A DNA stretch of 64,000 nt from Buchnera aphidicola (Uroleucon sonchi). Lineage in GTDB: Bacteria; Pseudomonadota; Gammaproteobacteria; Enterobacterales; Enterobacteriaceae. The position numbers and the translations under genes were made by a program. The notes beneath the pieces were generated by a model, which saw only the letters and a list, made by a program, of their open reading frames with translations, had not been told where the DNA came from and did not search any database. The DNA is taken from NCBI RefSeq assembly GCF_011035165.1, contig NZ_CP047588.1:310001-374000 (forward strand), in the 5' to 3' direction. This document shows positions 32,828 to 41,733 of this stretch, in pieces; within the stretch, counting starts at the first letter, position 1; every line of letters begins with the position of its first letter.

Positions 32828-33706
32828 ATGATGCGAATTATTCTTTTTTTGTTCACTAACTTAGCAGTAATGTTTATATTTGGTCTGATTTTAAATTTTA
32901 CAGGAATTCAGTCCAATAGTATTTATGGTTTATTAATTATATCGAGTTTATTTGGTTTTAGTGGATCATTATTATCTTTATTTCTCTCTAAATGGCTTGC
33001 ATTAAAATCAGTTAATGGTGAAATTATTGCTCATCCTCGAAATGATATAGAAAATTGGTTGATTAATATAGTTAAAGAACAGTCGATTAAAAAAGGTATT
33101 GTTATGCCTCAAGTTGCCATTTATAATGCTGCTGATATAAATGCATTTGCAACGGGAGCGCGTCGAAATTCTGCTTTAATTGCTGTGTCTACAGGACTAT
33201 TAGATAATATGACTCCTGATGAAGCAGAGGCAATTATTGCTCATGAAATTAGTCATATTTCTAATGGCGATATGATTACTATGACTTTAATACAAGGTGT
33301 AATAAATACTTTTGTTATTTTTGCATCTCGATTACTTTCTCAAATTATAAGTAATATTATATCAAATAATCGTAACGAAAATAATGGTGAAGAAAAAAAT
33401 TCTTTCACATATTTTTTTGTTTCTACTGCTCTTGAATTAGTTTTTGGTATTTTAGCAAGTATGATTACTATGTGGTTTTCTAGACATCGTGAATTTTATG
33501 CAGATGCTAGTTCTGCAAATATGGTAGGTCGTGATAAAATGATTTCTGCATTAAATCGTTTAAAAATTAGCTATCCACCAAAAGAATCTGATAGTATAAT
33601 TGCATTTTGTGTTAATGGTAAATCTGATTCGTTTTTAAAATTATTTTCATCACATCCTACTTTGGACAAAAGAATAAAAGCACTAAAAAATAAAGAATAT
33701 ATGTAA
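32828..33706 (+). CDS. htpX: HtpX, membrane zinc metalloprotease
   Basis: Inner-membrane protease of family M48 that helps clear misfolded membrane proteins. The 292 residues (E. coli 293) have two N-terminal membrane segments (about 4-24 and 34-54), NAFATGARR, the zinc motif [11 protein letters not shown] (about 138-148), two further hydrophobic stretches (about 158-178 and 195-215) and the third ligand region [10 protein letters not shown]. The motif MMRI at the start is exactly the E. coli one. A TTGACT lies at 32671 upstream but I could not pair it confidently. A hairpin follows. Confidence 0.96.
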   Translation: MMRIILFLFTNLAVMFIFGLILNFTGIQSNSIYGLLIISSLFGFSGSLLSLFLSKWLALKSVNGEIIAHPRNDIENWLINIVKEQSIKKGIVMPQVAIYNAADINAFATGARRNSALIAVSTGLLDNMTPDEAEAIIAHEISHISNGDMITMTLIQGVINTFVIFASRLLSQIISNIISNNRNENNGEEKNSFTYFFVSTALELVFGILASMITMWFSRHREFYADASSANMVGRDKMISALNRLKISYPPKESDSIIAFCVNGKSDSFLKLFSSHPTLDKRIKALKNKEYM

Positions 33707-33728
33707 AAAAACAATAACATATAATTCT

Positions 33729-33762
33729 CTTAATAGAAATATATTTCAATATTTCTATTAAG
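33729..33762 (+). terminator. Terminator-like hairpin after htpX
   Basis: Perfect 13-bp inverted repeat (arms 33729-33741 and 33750-33762, CTTAATAGAAATA) with an eight-base loop, 23 bases after the htpX stop. Confidence 0.6.
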
Positions 33763-33803
33763 TTAACATTTTGCTAAACTATTTTCGTTCAATAAATTTA
33801 AAC

Positions 33804-33833
33804 TTGACTTTACATATAAAAATAATTTAATAT
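33804..33833 (+). promoter_or_regulatory. Candidate cspC promoter
   Basis: TTGACT (33804-33809), an 18-base spacer and TAATAT (33828-33833), followed by further TATA-like sequence. It would give cspC a leader of about 225 bases, in keeping with the long leaders of cold-shock family genes. Confidence 0.4.
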
Positions 33834-33839
33834 ATAAAA

Positions 33840-34064
33840 TATTATTCTTTTTATTCATAAAATTTGCATTACATAATTAATTTTAACGATAAAAATAAGT
33901 TACAATTCTGTTTATGCATGAAATATTAAAATTCAAAAGTTTAGAATAAAGATGTTGAAATAAGCTTCTCTTGGCCAATCTTAAATTCATGCCCATACAG
34001 TAATGTTTCTTTTTTATCCATACATTAGTGATAAAACGAATTAAATATTCTAAAGGATATAAAA
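33840..34064 (+). promoter_or_regulatory. Long leader of cspC
   Basis: The 225 bases before cspC, part of a 358-base gene-free stretch (33707-34064), are more complex than other gaps here, notably 33955-34015 with the perfect palindrome TTGGCCAA (33971-33978). I infer a structured 5' untranslated region. An AAAGGAT ribosome site precedes the ATG. No reading frame resembling yobF, the E. coli upstream gene, was found. Confidence 0.4.
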
Positions 34065-34274
34065 ATGACTAAGATTAAAGGTCAAGTTAAGTGGTTCAAC
34101 GAATCTAAAGGTTTTGGTTTTATTACACCAATAGACGGTAGTAAAGATGTTTTTGTACATTTTTCTTCTATTCAAGGAGACGGATTCAAAACATTAACAG
34201 AAGGGCAAAATGTTGAATTTGAAGTCCAGGATGGACCAAAAGGTCCAGCAGCAATAAATGTATTTTCTATATAA
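34065..34274 (+). CDS. cspC: CspC, cold-shock-family RNA-binding protein
   Basis: Single OB-fold RNA chaperone. The 69 residues match E. coli CspC almost throughout: [18 protein letters not shown] with RNP1 (KGFGFI), VFVHFSSIQ with RNP2 (VFVHF) and a terminal [11 protein letters not shown]. The NESKGFGFI form fits CspC/CspE rather than CspA. A clear terminator follows. It is likely well expressed given its ribosome site and less biased codons. Confidence 0.95.
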   Translation: MTKIKGQVKWFNESKGFGFITPIDGSKDVFVHFSSIQGDGFKTLTEGQNVEFEVQDGPKGPAAINVFSI

Positions 34275-34301
34275 AAATAATATTAAATTTACTTAAATGT
34301 C

Positions 34302-34332
34302 AAAGTCTTCTATTGAAAAATCAGAAGACTTT
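34302..34332 (+). terminator. Intrinsic terminator of cspC
   Basis: Ten-bp stem (AAAGTCTTCT at 34302-34311 and AGAAGACTTT at 34323-34332), 11-base loop, then a T-rich run (TTTATTTTTTAT) immediately after. Confidence 0.8.
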
Positions 34333-34514
34333 ATTTTTTATCTGTATACACAATAAAATTGATATTCTAATTAACACATAAAATATTTTATATCATTTAA
34401 AAATAAATAACTTCATAAATTTATTCTCTCAAAATATTATCTTATGACCTATTTTATCAAAAACATTTAATCTTCTATAATATAGATATACCCTATTTTC
34501 TATGGAGTTTGCTA

Positions 34515-36083
34515 ATGGAGTTTTTTTTAGCCCCATCAACTTGGGCTGGATTATTAACACTAGTTATCTTAGAAGTAGTATTAGGAATTGATAATTTAAT
34601 ATTTGTAGCAATTTTATCAGAAAAATTACCTCCTAATCAAAGAGATAAAGCGCGTTTAATTGGTTTAGGATTAGCTTTAATTATGCGTTTAGCACTACTA
34701 TCATTAATATCTTGGGTAGCTACTCTTAATTCTCCTATTATTCATAATAGATTTTTTGCCTTATCAATACGTGATATCATTCTTTTATGTGGTGGTTTTT
34801 TTTTATTATTTAAAACTACAATTGAACTACATGAAAGATTAGAAAATAATGGTCATGAAAATTCAGAAAATAAAAATTATGCAAGTTTTTGGCCTGTAGT
34901 AATACAGATAGTTATATTAGATGCAGTGTTTTCTTTAGATGCAATTATAACAGCCGTAGGAATGATTAATGACTTATTAATTATGATGATGGCAGTGATT
35001 ATAGCAACAATACTTATGTCGTTTGCATCTAAAAAACTAACTAGTTTTGTTAATCTACATCAAACAGTAGTTGTTTTATGTCTCAGCTTTTTACTGATGA
35101 TAGGTTTTAGTTTAGTTACAGAAGCATTAAAATTTTGTATTCCAAAAGGATATTTATATGCTGCAATAGGATTTTCTATATTAATTGAAATTTTTAATCA
35201 AATTGCAAGTCATAATTTTATGAAAAATCAATCTAGACGACCTATGAGACAAAGAGCAGCAGAAGCTATTCTGCGTTTAATGACTAAAGAAAAAAATAAA
35301 AACAACAACGCTAATAATACAATACCACATAATAAAAAAGAAATTACTTCTTCTACATATAATTCAGATAAAGAAGCATTTAAGGAAGAAGAAAGATACA
35401 TGATTAATAGTGTACTTACATTAGCTGGTCGTTCTATTAGAAGTATTATGACGCCGAGAAATAATATTTCTTGGGTAAATACAGAAAAAAATATTGATGA
35501 AATTCGTATACAATTATTAGATACTCCTCATAGTTTATTTCCAGTATGCAAAGGAGAATTAGATGAAATAATAGGTATTGTACGTGCTAAAGAGTTATTA
35601 ATTGCTATTGAAAAAAAAATAGATGTATATACTTTTGCAAAAACAATTCCTCCTATTATCATACCAGATACACTTGATCCAATTGATCTTTTAGGTGTGT
35701 TACGCCGCTCCCAAGGAAGTTTTGTAATTGTGAGTAATGAATTTGGTGTTGTACAAGGATTAATTACTCCATTAGATGTCTTAGAGGCAATAGCAGGAGA
35801 ATTTCCAGATGCCGATGAAACACCTGATATTATATATGAAAATAATAGCTGGTTAGTAAAAGGTGAAACAGATTTACATTCTTTACAACAACTACTACAT
35901 ACTGAAAAATTAATTCAAGAAAAAAATTATGCTTCCTTAGGAGGATTATTAATTGCTCAAAAAGGCCAATTACCTATCCCTGGAGAAGTAATTTATATTG
36001 ATCCTTTTTATTTTCATATTATTAAAGCAACAGAATATCGAATTGATTTAGTAAGAATTATAAAAAATAAAGATATGCATTGA
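34515..36083 (+). CDS. yoaE: YoaE, TerC-family membrane protein with CBS domains
   Basis: Inner-membrane protein of unproven function; the TerC domain is linked to metal handling (manganese export in relatives). The ATG at 34515, seven bases after GGAG, gives 522 residues (E. coli 518). Residues 1-235 hold about seven membrane helices with the TerC motifs LEVVLGIDNLIFVA (about 18) and LDAVFSLDAIITAVG (about 135), each with acidic residues inside the membrane. Then come a linker rich in N and K (about 255-290), two CBS repeats (MTPRNNISWV and LGVLRRSQGSFVIV) and a transporter-associated C-terminal domain. All domains appear intact. Confidence 0.92.
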   Translation: MEFFLAPSTWAGLLTLVILEVVLGIDNLIFVAILSEKLPPNQRDKARLIGLGLALIMRLALLSLISWVATLNSPIIHNRFFALSIRDIILLCGGFFLLFKTTIELHERLENNGHENSENKNYASFWPVVIQIVILDAVFSLDAIITAVGMINDLLIMMMAVIIATILMSFASKKLTSFVNLHQTVVVLCLSFLLMIGFSLVTEALKFCIPKGYLYAAIGFSILIEIFNQIASHNFMKNQSRRPMRQRAAEAILRLMTKEKNKNNNANNTIPHNKKEITSSTYNSDKEAFKEEERYMINSVLTLAGRSIRSIMTPRNNISWVNTEKNIDEIRIQLLDTPHSLFPVCKGELDEIIGIVRAKELLIAIEKKIDVYTFAKTIPPIIIPDTLDPIDLLGVLRRSQGSFVIVSNEFGVVQGLITPLDVLEAIAGEFPDADETPDIIYENNSWLVKGETDLHSLQQLLHTEKLIQEKNYASLGGLLIAQKGQLPIPGEVIYIDPFYFHIIKATEYRIDLVRIIKNKDMH

Positions 36084-36161
36084 TAGCTGTCAATAATTTG
36101 AATATTATTATAAATTTGTTTAAATGACTAATAAAATTAAATTAATACTTTGAGAAAAAAT

Positions 36162-36825
36162 ATGTCTAATATTATTTTATCTATTGATAGTTCCACGGAT
36201 TATTGTTCAATTGCTATTTATAAACATAAAAATATTTTCTTTTTAAAAGAAAAATGTAAAAATCAACATACTGTAACCATATTACCTATGCTTCAAAAAA
36301 TATTACTTCAAATGCAAATAAAATTTCAAGATTTAAATTATATTGCTTTTGCAAAAGGGCCAGGTTATTTTACTAGTATACGTATTGCTGCTAGTGTTGC
36401 ACATAGTTTAGCAATAAGCTTAAATATTCCGATTATTAGCGTATCTACTTTAGCTATTATGGCCGAAAAAGCTTGGAGAAAATATAAAAAAAAAAATTTT
36501 AATTTTAATGAAAGCAACTAATAAAGAATGTTATTTAGCTAAATATATAAGAAATGAGAAATCTATATGGACAGGAGAGTGTACTGAATCTATAATATCA
36601 ATAAGATCAATTATTAACAAATTACATATTTTTCAAAAATCATGGACTATAATTAGTAATATTCCTGAAATAATAGAATTTCAAAATATTTTAAATATTC
36701 AAAAAAAATATTTTTTTTTTCCTGAAGCACAAGATATAATCCCGTTTACTTTATTAAAAATACAAGAAAAAAAATATTCTAAATATACAGATAATAATAT
36801 AAATTATTTGTACAATTTTTTTTAG
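36162..36825 (+). CDS. tsaB: TsaB (YeaZ), tRNA t6A synthesis subunit, frameshifted at a poly(A) tract
   Basis: Scaffold for TsaD/TsaE in making threonylcarbamoyl-adenosine at position 37 of ANN-decoding tRNAs. From the ATG at 36162 the first frame shows LSIDSSTDYCSIAIY, KGPGYFTSIRI and VSTLAIMAEKAWRKY, matching the E. coli N-terminal half. It leaves frame at a run of eleven A (36486-36496) and stops at 36521. One base later the second frame continues with the aligned ILILMKATNKECYLAKY, SIWTGE and PEAQDIIPFTLL, to 36825. Removing one A gives 220 residues (E. coli 231). TsaB is normally essential, so rescue by slippage or a sequencing error is more likely than loss. Confidence 0.87.
36486..36496 (+). 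repeat. A11 homopolymer in tsaB, frameshift site
   Basis: Run of eleven A flanked by T on both sides. Ten A would join the two halves of TsaB in one frame. Confidence 0.9.
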
Positions 36826-36856
36826 ATAATTTTCAAAATTTGATAAATTGTAAAAA

Positions 36857-36897
36857 CAATTAATACTGAAATATTTGATATACTTCAGTATTGATTG
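36857..36897. terminator. Bidirectional terminator tsaB/minE
   Basis: A 14-bp stem with one T-G pair (arms 36857-36870 and 36884-36897, core AATACTGAA/TTCAGTATT), loop 13 bases, between convergent tsaB and minE. Confidence 0.6.
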
Positions 36898-36965
36898 AAT
36901 GTAATTAATATTAAATTTTTAAAATATATTTAAATATTTATATTTTAATTATTTTTACTAATATA

Positions 36966-37217
36966 TTAATCTGGCAAAATAATATTTAATTCTAATATAG
37001 AAATATCTTTATTGTTTTGTTCTAATTGCACTGTAACCATATTTGGTTCTATATTAACATATTTACAAATAACAGATAATATTTCTCTTTTTAATTGTGG
37101 TAAATAATCCGGTTCATTATCATATTTTCTTTGTTCTGCAACAATGATTTGTAATCTTTCTTTAGCAACATTAGCAGTATTTTTGTTCCGGGATAAAAAA
37201 AAATCTAACAAAGCCAT
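36966..37217 (-). CDS. minE: MinE, division topological specificity factor
   Basis: Drives pole-to-pole oscillation of MinD by stimulating its ATPase. The 83 residues (E. coli 88) keep the membrane-targeting start MALLDFF, the MinD-contact helix [18 protein letters not shown] (about 13-30) and the C-terminal dimer domain. It lies five bases after minD in the order minC-minD-minE, as in E. coli. Confidence 0.96.
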   Translation of the reverse strand: MALLDFFLSRNKNTANVAKERLQIIVAEQRKYDNEPDYLPQLKREILSVICKYVNIEPNMVTVQLEQNNKDISILELNIILPD

Positions 37218-37222
37218 GCTTC

Positions 37223-38035
37223 TTATCTCCCGAATAAACGTTGTAAAAAACTTTTTTTTTCTTCTTCAATAAAACGAAACTGACGTTCTTCCCCTAATAA
37301 TCGATTAACTGCGTCAGTATAAGCACAACCTGCATTAGAATTACGATCTAATATTATCGATTCTCCTTGATTTGATGCGCGAAGAACAGATGCATCTTCT
37401 GGAATAACTCCAATTATAGGAACTTGAAGAATATCTAAAATATCTGTCATACTTAACATTTCTCCTTGTTTAACACGAGTCGGATTATATCGTGTTAACA
37501 AAAGATATTCTTTAATAGGAGTAATGTTTTGTTTAGCTCTTTTTGATTTAGAAGCAATGATACCTAGAATTCGATCAGAATCTCGTACTGAAGATATTTC
37601 AGGATTAGTAGTAATAATAGCTTCATCTGCAAAATATATTGCTAAAATTGCGCCAGTCTCAATACCTGCTGGTGAATCACAAATAATAAAATCAAATTGC
37701 ATTTTTATTAATTCATTTAAAATTTTTTCAACTCCAATATATGTTAACGCATCTTTATCGCGGGTTTGTGATGCTGGTAGAATAAATAAATTTTTAGTTT
37801 TTTTATCTTTAATGATAGCTTGATTTAAAGACGCATCACCTTGAATAACATTAATAAAATCATATACAACTCTACGTTCACATCCCATTATTAAATCTAA
37901 ATTTCTTAATCCTATATCAAAGTCTATAACAATGGTTTTTTTCCCTTTGCTTGCTAAACCAGTTCCAATTGCGGCACTTGAAGTAGTTTTACCTACACCT
38001 CCTTTCCCTGAAGTTACTACAATAATCCGTGTCAT
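37223..38035 (-). CDS. minD: MinD, septum-site-determining ATPase
   Basis: ParA/MinD-family ATPase that recruits MinC to the membrane. All 270 residues (E. coli 270) are present, with the deviant Walker [14 protein letters not shown] (about 9-21), [22 protein letters not shown], the switch [12 protein letters not shown] and the amphipathic C-terminal membrane helix ([14 protein letters not shown]). Its sequence is among the best conserved in the window. Confidence 0.98.
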   Translation of the reverse strand: MTRIIVVTSGKGGVGKTTSSAAIGTGLASKGKKTIVIDFDIGLRNLDLIMGCERRVVYDFINVIQGDASLNQAIIKDKKTKNLFILPASQTRDKDALTYIGVEKILNELIKMQFDFIICDSPAGIETGAILAIYFADEAIITTNPEISSVRDSDRILGIIASKSKRAKQNITPIKEYLLLTRYNPTRVKQGEMLSMTDILDILQVPIIGVIPEDASVLRASNQGESIILDRNSNAGCAYTDAVNRLLGEERQFRFIEEEKKSFLQRLFGR

Positions 38036-38058
38036 ATAAATATCCTAAAAAAATATAC

Positions 38059-38775
38059 TTAACTGAGAAAATTTATAGTTAACAATTTATTTTTTAAGTA
38101 AATTTGAGTTGATTTCCCAATAAATTTAACGGGTATTTGATCTAACAACCAATATTCACCAGATATTGAAACTAATTCAGCAAATAATTCTGTGCAAAAT
38201 ATTTTTCTTGTTACATCTCCACTAGCTCCTGCAAGGACTCTTCCACGTACTGCTCCATAAATATGAATATTTCCATCTGCTACTAATTCTGCTCCTGCAC
38301 TAACATTATTAGTTACAATTAAGTCAGCATGTTTTGCATAAATTTTTTGACCAGAACGTACAGGGCTATCAATAATATGAGTCTTGTCTATTTTATTTAA
38401 TCGTTCTTGTTGTGTATTTTTTTTTGAATGTGTCGATAAATGAGAAATTAAATCTAAATTAATTGTTTTTTTTTCTGATAAAATAGGCAATTTTGAATCA
38501 ATAATATTTTGTTTTAATATACTTTTATCTTGACAACCGCTAACCCCTATAATCAATAAACCATGAGAAATAATGATTTCTTTTATTTTCTTCCAATCTG
38601 CTGTATGACATAAACCGGAAACATTTACAATGACAGGTGCGTTTTTAAAAAATTTTGGACATTCTTGAATTTTTTTATATAATGATTGATTAATTACATC
38701 TATATTTTGATTATTTAAATATAACACTAACAATGTAAAATTACTGCCTTTAATTTCAATAGATTTTTTTTCCAT
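38059..38775 (-). CDS. minC: MinC, septum-formation inhibitor
   Basis: Blocks FtsZ ring assembly away from midcell. The 238 residues (E. coli 231) have a diverged N-terminal FtsZ-inhibiting domain (1-105), a variable linker and the C-terminal beta-helix that binds MinD, with VRSGQKIYAKHADLIVTNNV, GAELVADGNIHIYGAVRGR and AGASGD clearly readable. First gene of the minCDE operon, 23 bases upstream of minD and divergent from rsmC. Confidence 0.95.
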   Translation of the reverse strand: MEKKSIEIKGSNFTLLVLYLNNQNIDVINQSLYKKIQECPKFFKNAPVIVNVSGLCHTADWKKIKEIIISHGLLIIGVSGCQDKSILKQNIIDSKLPILSEKKTINLDLISHLSTHSKKNTQQERLNKIDKTHIIDSPVRSGQKIYAKHADLIVTNNVSAGAELVADGNIHIYGAVRGRVLAGASGDVTRKIFCTELFAELVSISGEYWLLDQIPVKFIGKSTQIYLKNKLLTINFLS

Positions 38776-39023
38776 GTTTATTGCTCGATAATACTTACTT
38801 ATATTTCATAACATACAAAATATATAAAAAAAATAATTTTTTTTTTTATTATTTTATGTAAGTATATAAAATTATATGCAATTAAATTATAATATAAATA
38901 ATATACGATAACAATTTCTATTTTATAGAAATAAAATATATACTATTTAGTATTTTTTAAAAATCAAATAAATATTTTTATAAAATATGTAACCTATTAA
39001 ATTTTTACAAGGACATAATTCTC

Positions 39024-40041
39024 TTGTTATTATCTCAAACCAGTCAACTAATATTACGTCATCAAAATATTTTTAAAACAAAAAAAGTATTTTTTTTTGG
39101 AAATATCACAGATGATTTTCCTTTATATTTAAATACTATTAAGACTATAATTAATCTTAAAAAATACAGTGATTATATTATATTAAAAAAAAAACATTAA
39201 AAATATAAAAATTAATAATTATTTTTTACTTTCAAAAAAAATCATTCAAGACTCTAATACAATAATTTATTATTGGCCTAAAGATAAATCTGAAGCACAA
39301 TTTCAATTCATGGACCTTATTTCTCATTTAAGTATAAATACTGAAATATTTATTGTTGGAAATAACTGTAGTGGCATTAGAAATGTTTCAAGAATGTTTA
39401 AAAAATGGATTTTTTTAAATAAAATAGATTATGCGAGACATTCTATTTTATTTTCAGGGTTTTTAACAAAAAGAACAAATTTTTTTTTAAAAGATTTTTA
39501 TCAAACACATATATGGAATAATTTATTTATTAAATCATTGCCAGGTGTATTTGGATATAAAACAATCGATGCGGGAAGCAAATTACTTGCATCTACTTTT
39601 TTTCCAAACTCTTGTTATAAAGAAATATTAGATATTGGTTGTGGGACAGGGTTTCTAGCAGTATCTGTATTAAATGTTTTACCTAATTCTATTGTATCAT
39701 TAATAGATGATAATGTTGTTGCATTACACTGTAGCCAACTAACATTAAATTCTAATAATTTTAAAGGAGAAGTAATACGAAGTAATTTATACTCAAATAT
39801 TTTTAAAAAATTTGATTTAATTATCTCTAATCCACCATTTCATGATGATTTAAAAATTAATTTTAATATAATTGAAAAAATTATATGTAATTCTAGATTA
39901 TATTTAAAACATTCAGGAGAATTAAGATTTGTCACAAATAGATGTTTTAATTATAATTTGATTTTAAAAAAATATTTTAAAAAATTTAAAATCTTAATCA
40001 AAACAAATACTTATCAAGTATATCAAGCTTTTTTAAACTAG
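39024..40041 (+). CDS. rsmC: RsmC, 16S rRNA m2G1207 methyltransferase, frameshifted at a poly(A) tract
   Basis: Methylates G1207 of 16S rRNA. The likely start is the TTG at 39024, ten bases after AAGGA. The first frame gives an N-terminus like E. coli RsmC (SQTSQLILRHQNIF, then VFFFGNITDDFP) and stops at 39200, right after a run of ten A. One base later the second frame runs unbroken to 40041, with IIYYWPKDKSEAQFQFM, SLPGVFGYKTIDAGSKLL, the SAM motif DIGCGTGFLAVS and the catalytic NPPF. Dropping one A gives 338 residues (E. coli 343). An internal ATG at 39310 could start a shorter protein lacking the N-terminal domain, but no strong ribosome site precedes it. Confidence 0.87.
39185..39194 (+). 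repeat. A10 homopolymer in rsmC, frameshift site
   Basis: Run of ten A within the N-terminal domain; nine A would restore one continuous RsmC frame. In the given sequence CAT TAA follows the tract in the upstream frame. Confidence 0.9.
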
Positions 40042-40048
40042 TTTATTT

Positions 40049-40133
40049 TACCCGGAGCGGGACTTGAACCCGCAAAGCTATAAAAGCCGAGGGATTTTAA
40101 GTCCCTTGTGTCTACCAATTTCACCATCCGGGC
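40049..40133 (-). tRNA. tRNA-Leu (anticodon UAA)
   Basis: Folds as an 85-base class II tRNA on the minus strand: acceptor GCCCGGA/TCCGGGT, anticodon stem GGGA/TCCC around CTTAAAA (anticodon UAA), a long variable arm and T loop GTTCAAGTC. The discriminator is A, and no CCA is encoded. It is downstream of tRNA-Cys with 17 bases between, so the two are probably one transcript. Confidence 0.93.
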
Positions 40134-40150
40134 AAATAATTTTTTATTAG

Positions 40151-40221
40151 AGGCGTATCCCGGAATCGAACCGGGTTATACGGATTTGCAATCCGCTACA
40201 TATCCAATCTGTCAACACGCC
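40151..40221 (-). tRNA. tRNA-Cys (anticodon GCA)
   Basis: 71-base cloverleaf on the minus strand: acceptor GGCGTGT/ATACGCC, anticodon stem GCGGA/TCCGT around TTGCAAA (anticodon GCA), T loop GGTTCGATTCC. The discriminator is U, an identity element of tRNA-Cys. CCA is not encoded. Confidence 0.94.
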
Positions 40222-40230
40222 TATATTCTT

Positions 40231-40259
40231 ATTATAAAAAAAAAAAATAAAAATTACAA
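40231..40259 (-). promoter_or_regulatory. Sigma-70 promoter for tRNA-Cys and tRNA-Leu
   Basis: On the minus strand TTGTAA (40259-40254), a 17-base spacer and a perfect TATAAT (40236-40231). The predicted start lies only a few bases before the mature 5' end of tRNA-Cys. Confidence 0.65.
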
Positions 40260-40369
40260 TAAAAAATAATAATTTTATTGTTGATAACAAATAAAAAATA
40301 TCTTTACAATAAATAGTATAATGATTTACTATACAGAATATATATTGAATATATATATTAATATTAGTC

Positions 40370-40454
40370 GGAGAGGTGGCCGAGTGGTTTAAGGCAGCGG
40401 TCTTGAAAACCGCCGACGAGAAATCGTCCGAGAGTTCGAATCTCTCTCTCTCCG
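40370..40454 (+). tRNA. tRNA-Ser (anticodon UGA)
   Basis: 85-base class II tRNA: acceptor GGAGAGG/TCTCTCC with one G-U pair, anticodon stem GCGGT/ACCGC around CTTGAAA (anticodon UGA), a variable arm of about 15 bases and T loop GTTCGAATC. Discriminator G as in other serine tRNAs; CCA is not encoded. A TATAAT at 40317-40322 may be its -10. Confidence 0.95.
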
Positions 40455-40547
40455 CAAATTAAAAAAATTGAAAAAAATCAAAAATTATTTTAGTTTTTAT
40501 AAAAAATAAAATTTTATTACAAATTTTAACCAATTAATATAAAAATT

Positions 40548-41600
40548 TTATTCAACATTAGATAAAACTTCAATTTCTACACGACGATCGGGAGCTAAAC
40601 AACTAATCAATAAAGACTTATCTTCTATATCATTACATACCTGATCGGTTAATGGGTATAATGAACCTGCTCCTCTTACGATAATCATATCTCTAGAAAA
40701 ACCTTTAGATGTTAAATAATTTTTTATACTGTAAGCACGATCTTCAGATAATTTTTGATTATATTTTTGATTTCCTATTTTATCTGTATGACCTAAAAGT
40801 ATAATAGAAATATTTTTTAATTTCATCTTTTTAATATCTTCATGCAATTTATTTAATTTATCATAAGCGCTAGGTTGTAATTTTGTGCTATTAAATGCAA
40901 ATTTAATATTTTCATTGATTGTACTATATTGTGTATTTAATACTTCAGGATCATAAGATGAAAAAATATCATTTATATCAGATTTACCAAACTTCCAACC
41001 AATAGAAAAAATAGCATCTCCTAAATATGGTTTAACAGAAGAATTAAGAATATTTTTAAAGCTATTTTTCCAATTATAATCTAATCTAGTAATTAAATAA
41101 TCATTAAATATATATTCAGCTCCGATAGATATACTCGGCAATAATGCTGAATCTTTAGTAAACATATTTGTAAAAGTACTTTTAGATGTAAGATTCTGGG
41201 AAAGTATTCCTCCACCTAGTTTAGTGTATAAATTAAATTCTTCTAGAATTGGATATGATAATTTTGTTGCTATTTGAATAGTGTTAGATCGAATATTATT
41301 TTGATTTTTTTGAAATATATCATAAAAAAATCCATTAGCATTATTCTCTATTTCTAGACTCATATACGGATTAAATTGATATCCTAAAAACATACCTAAA
41401 ATTGGCGCACTTAATGTTTCTTGTAAATCATTGGTGTTTGAAGTTTGAGCAGTATTTATATAATTTTTAAAAGGATTAATATTTGACCATCCCATTTTGG
41501 CACCCATATACCATCTGTTTTGATTATTTTCTTCAGCACAAACAGAGGTAACTAAGCTTGTTAATAAAAAAAATATAATAGCACAAGCTTTTTTTTTCAT
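40548..41600 (-). CDS. ompA: OmpA, outer-membrane beta-barrel protein
   Basis: Major outer-membrane protein tying the membrane to peptidoglycan. The 350 residues (E. coli 346) begin with a signal peptide (about 1-22, ending SVCAEE), then an eight-stranded barrel starting [14 protein letters not shown] and ending near IFSIGWKFG (about 205), and a periplasmic OmpA-like domain from about 220 with [22 protein letters not shown] and the cysteine pair in [14 protein letters not shown]. Surface loops are diverged from E. coli. It is one of few outer-membrane proteins kept in this lineage. Confidence 0.95.
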   Translation of the reverse strand: MKKKACAIIFFLLTSLVTSVCAEENNQNRWYMGAKMGWSNINPFKNYINTAQTSNTNDLQETLSAPILGMFLGYQFNPYMSLEIENNANGFFYDIFQKNQNNIRSNTIQIATKLSYPILEEFNLYTKLGGGILSQNLTSKSTFTNMFTKDSALLPSISIGAEYIFNDYLITRLDYNWKNSFKNILNSSVKPYLGDAIFSIGWKFGKSDINDIFSSYDPEVLNTQYSTINENIKFAFNSTKLQPSAYDKLNKLHEDIKKMKLKNISIILLGHTDKIGNQKYNQKLSEDRAYSIKNYLTSKGFSRDMIIVRGAGSLYPLTDQVCNDIEDKSLLISCLAPDRRVEIEVLSNVE

Positions 41601-41733
41601 TATTAGACTCCATTATTTAAAATAAATGATAAATAAAATACAACAAATATATTTATTATATAATAAATATTATATTAATAATATATAATCATTGTTTATG
41701 ATTCATATATTATTAATATAATATTGATATCAT

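Noticed and set aside
33915..33950. Small open frame (11 codons) upstream of cspC as a yobF equivalent
   Set aside because: It does not resemble YobF and has no clear ribosome site; at this A+T content such short frames are common by chance.
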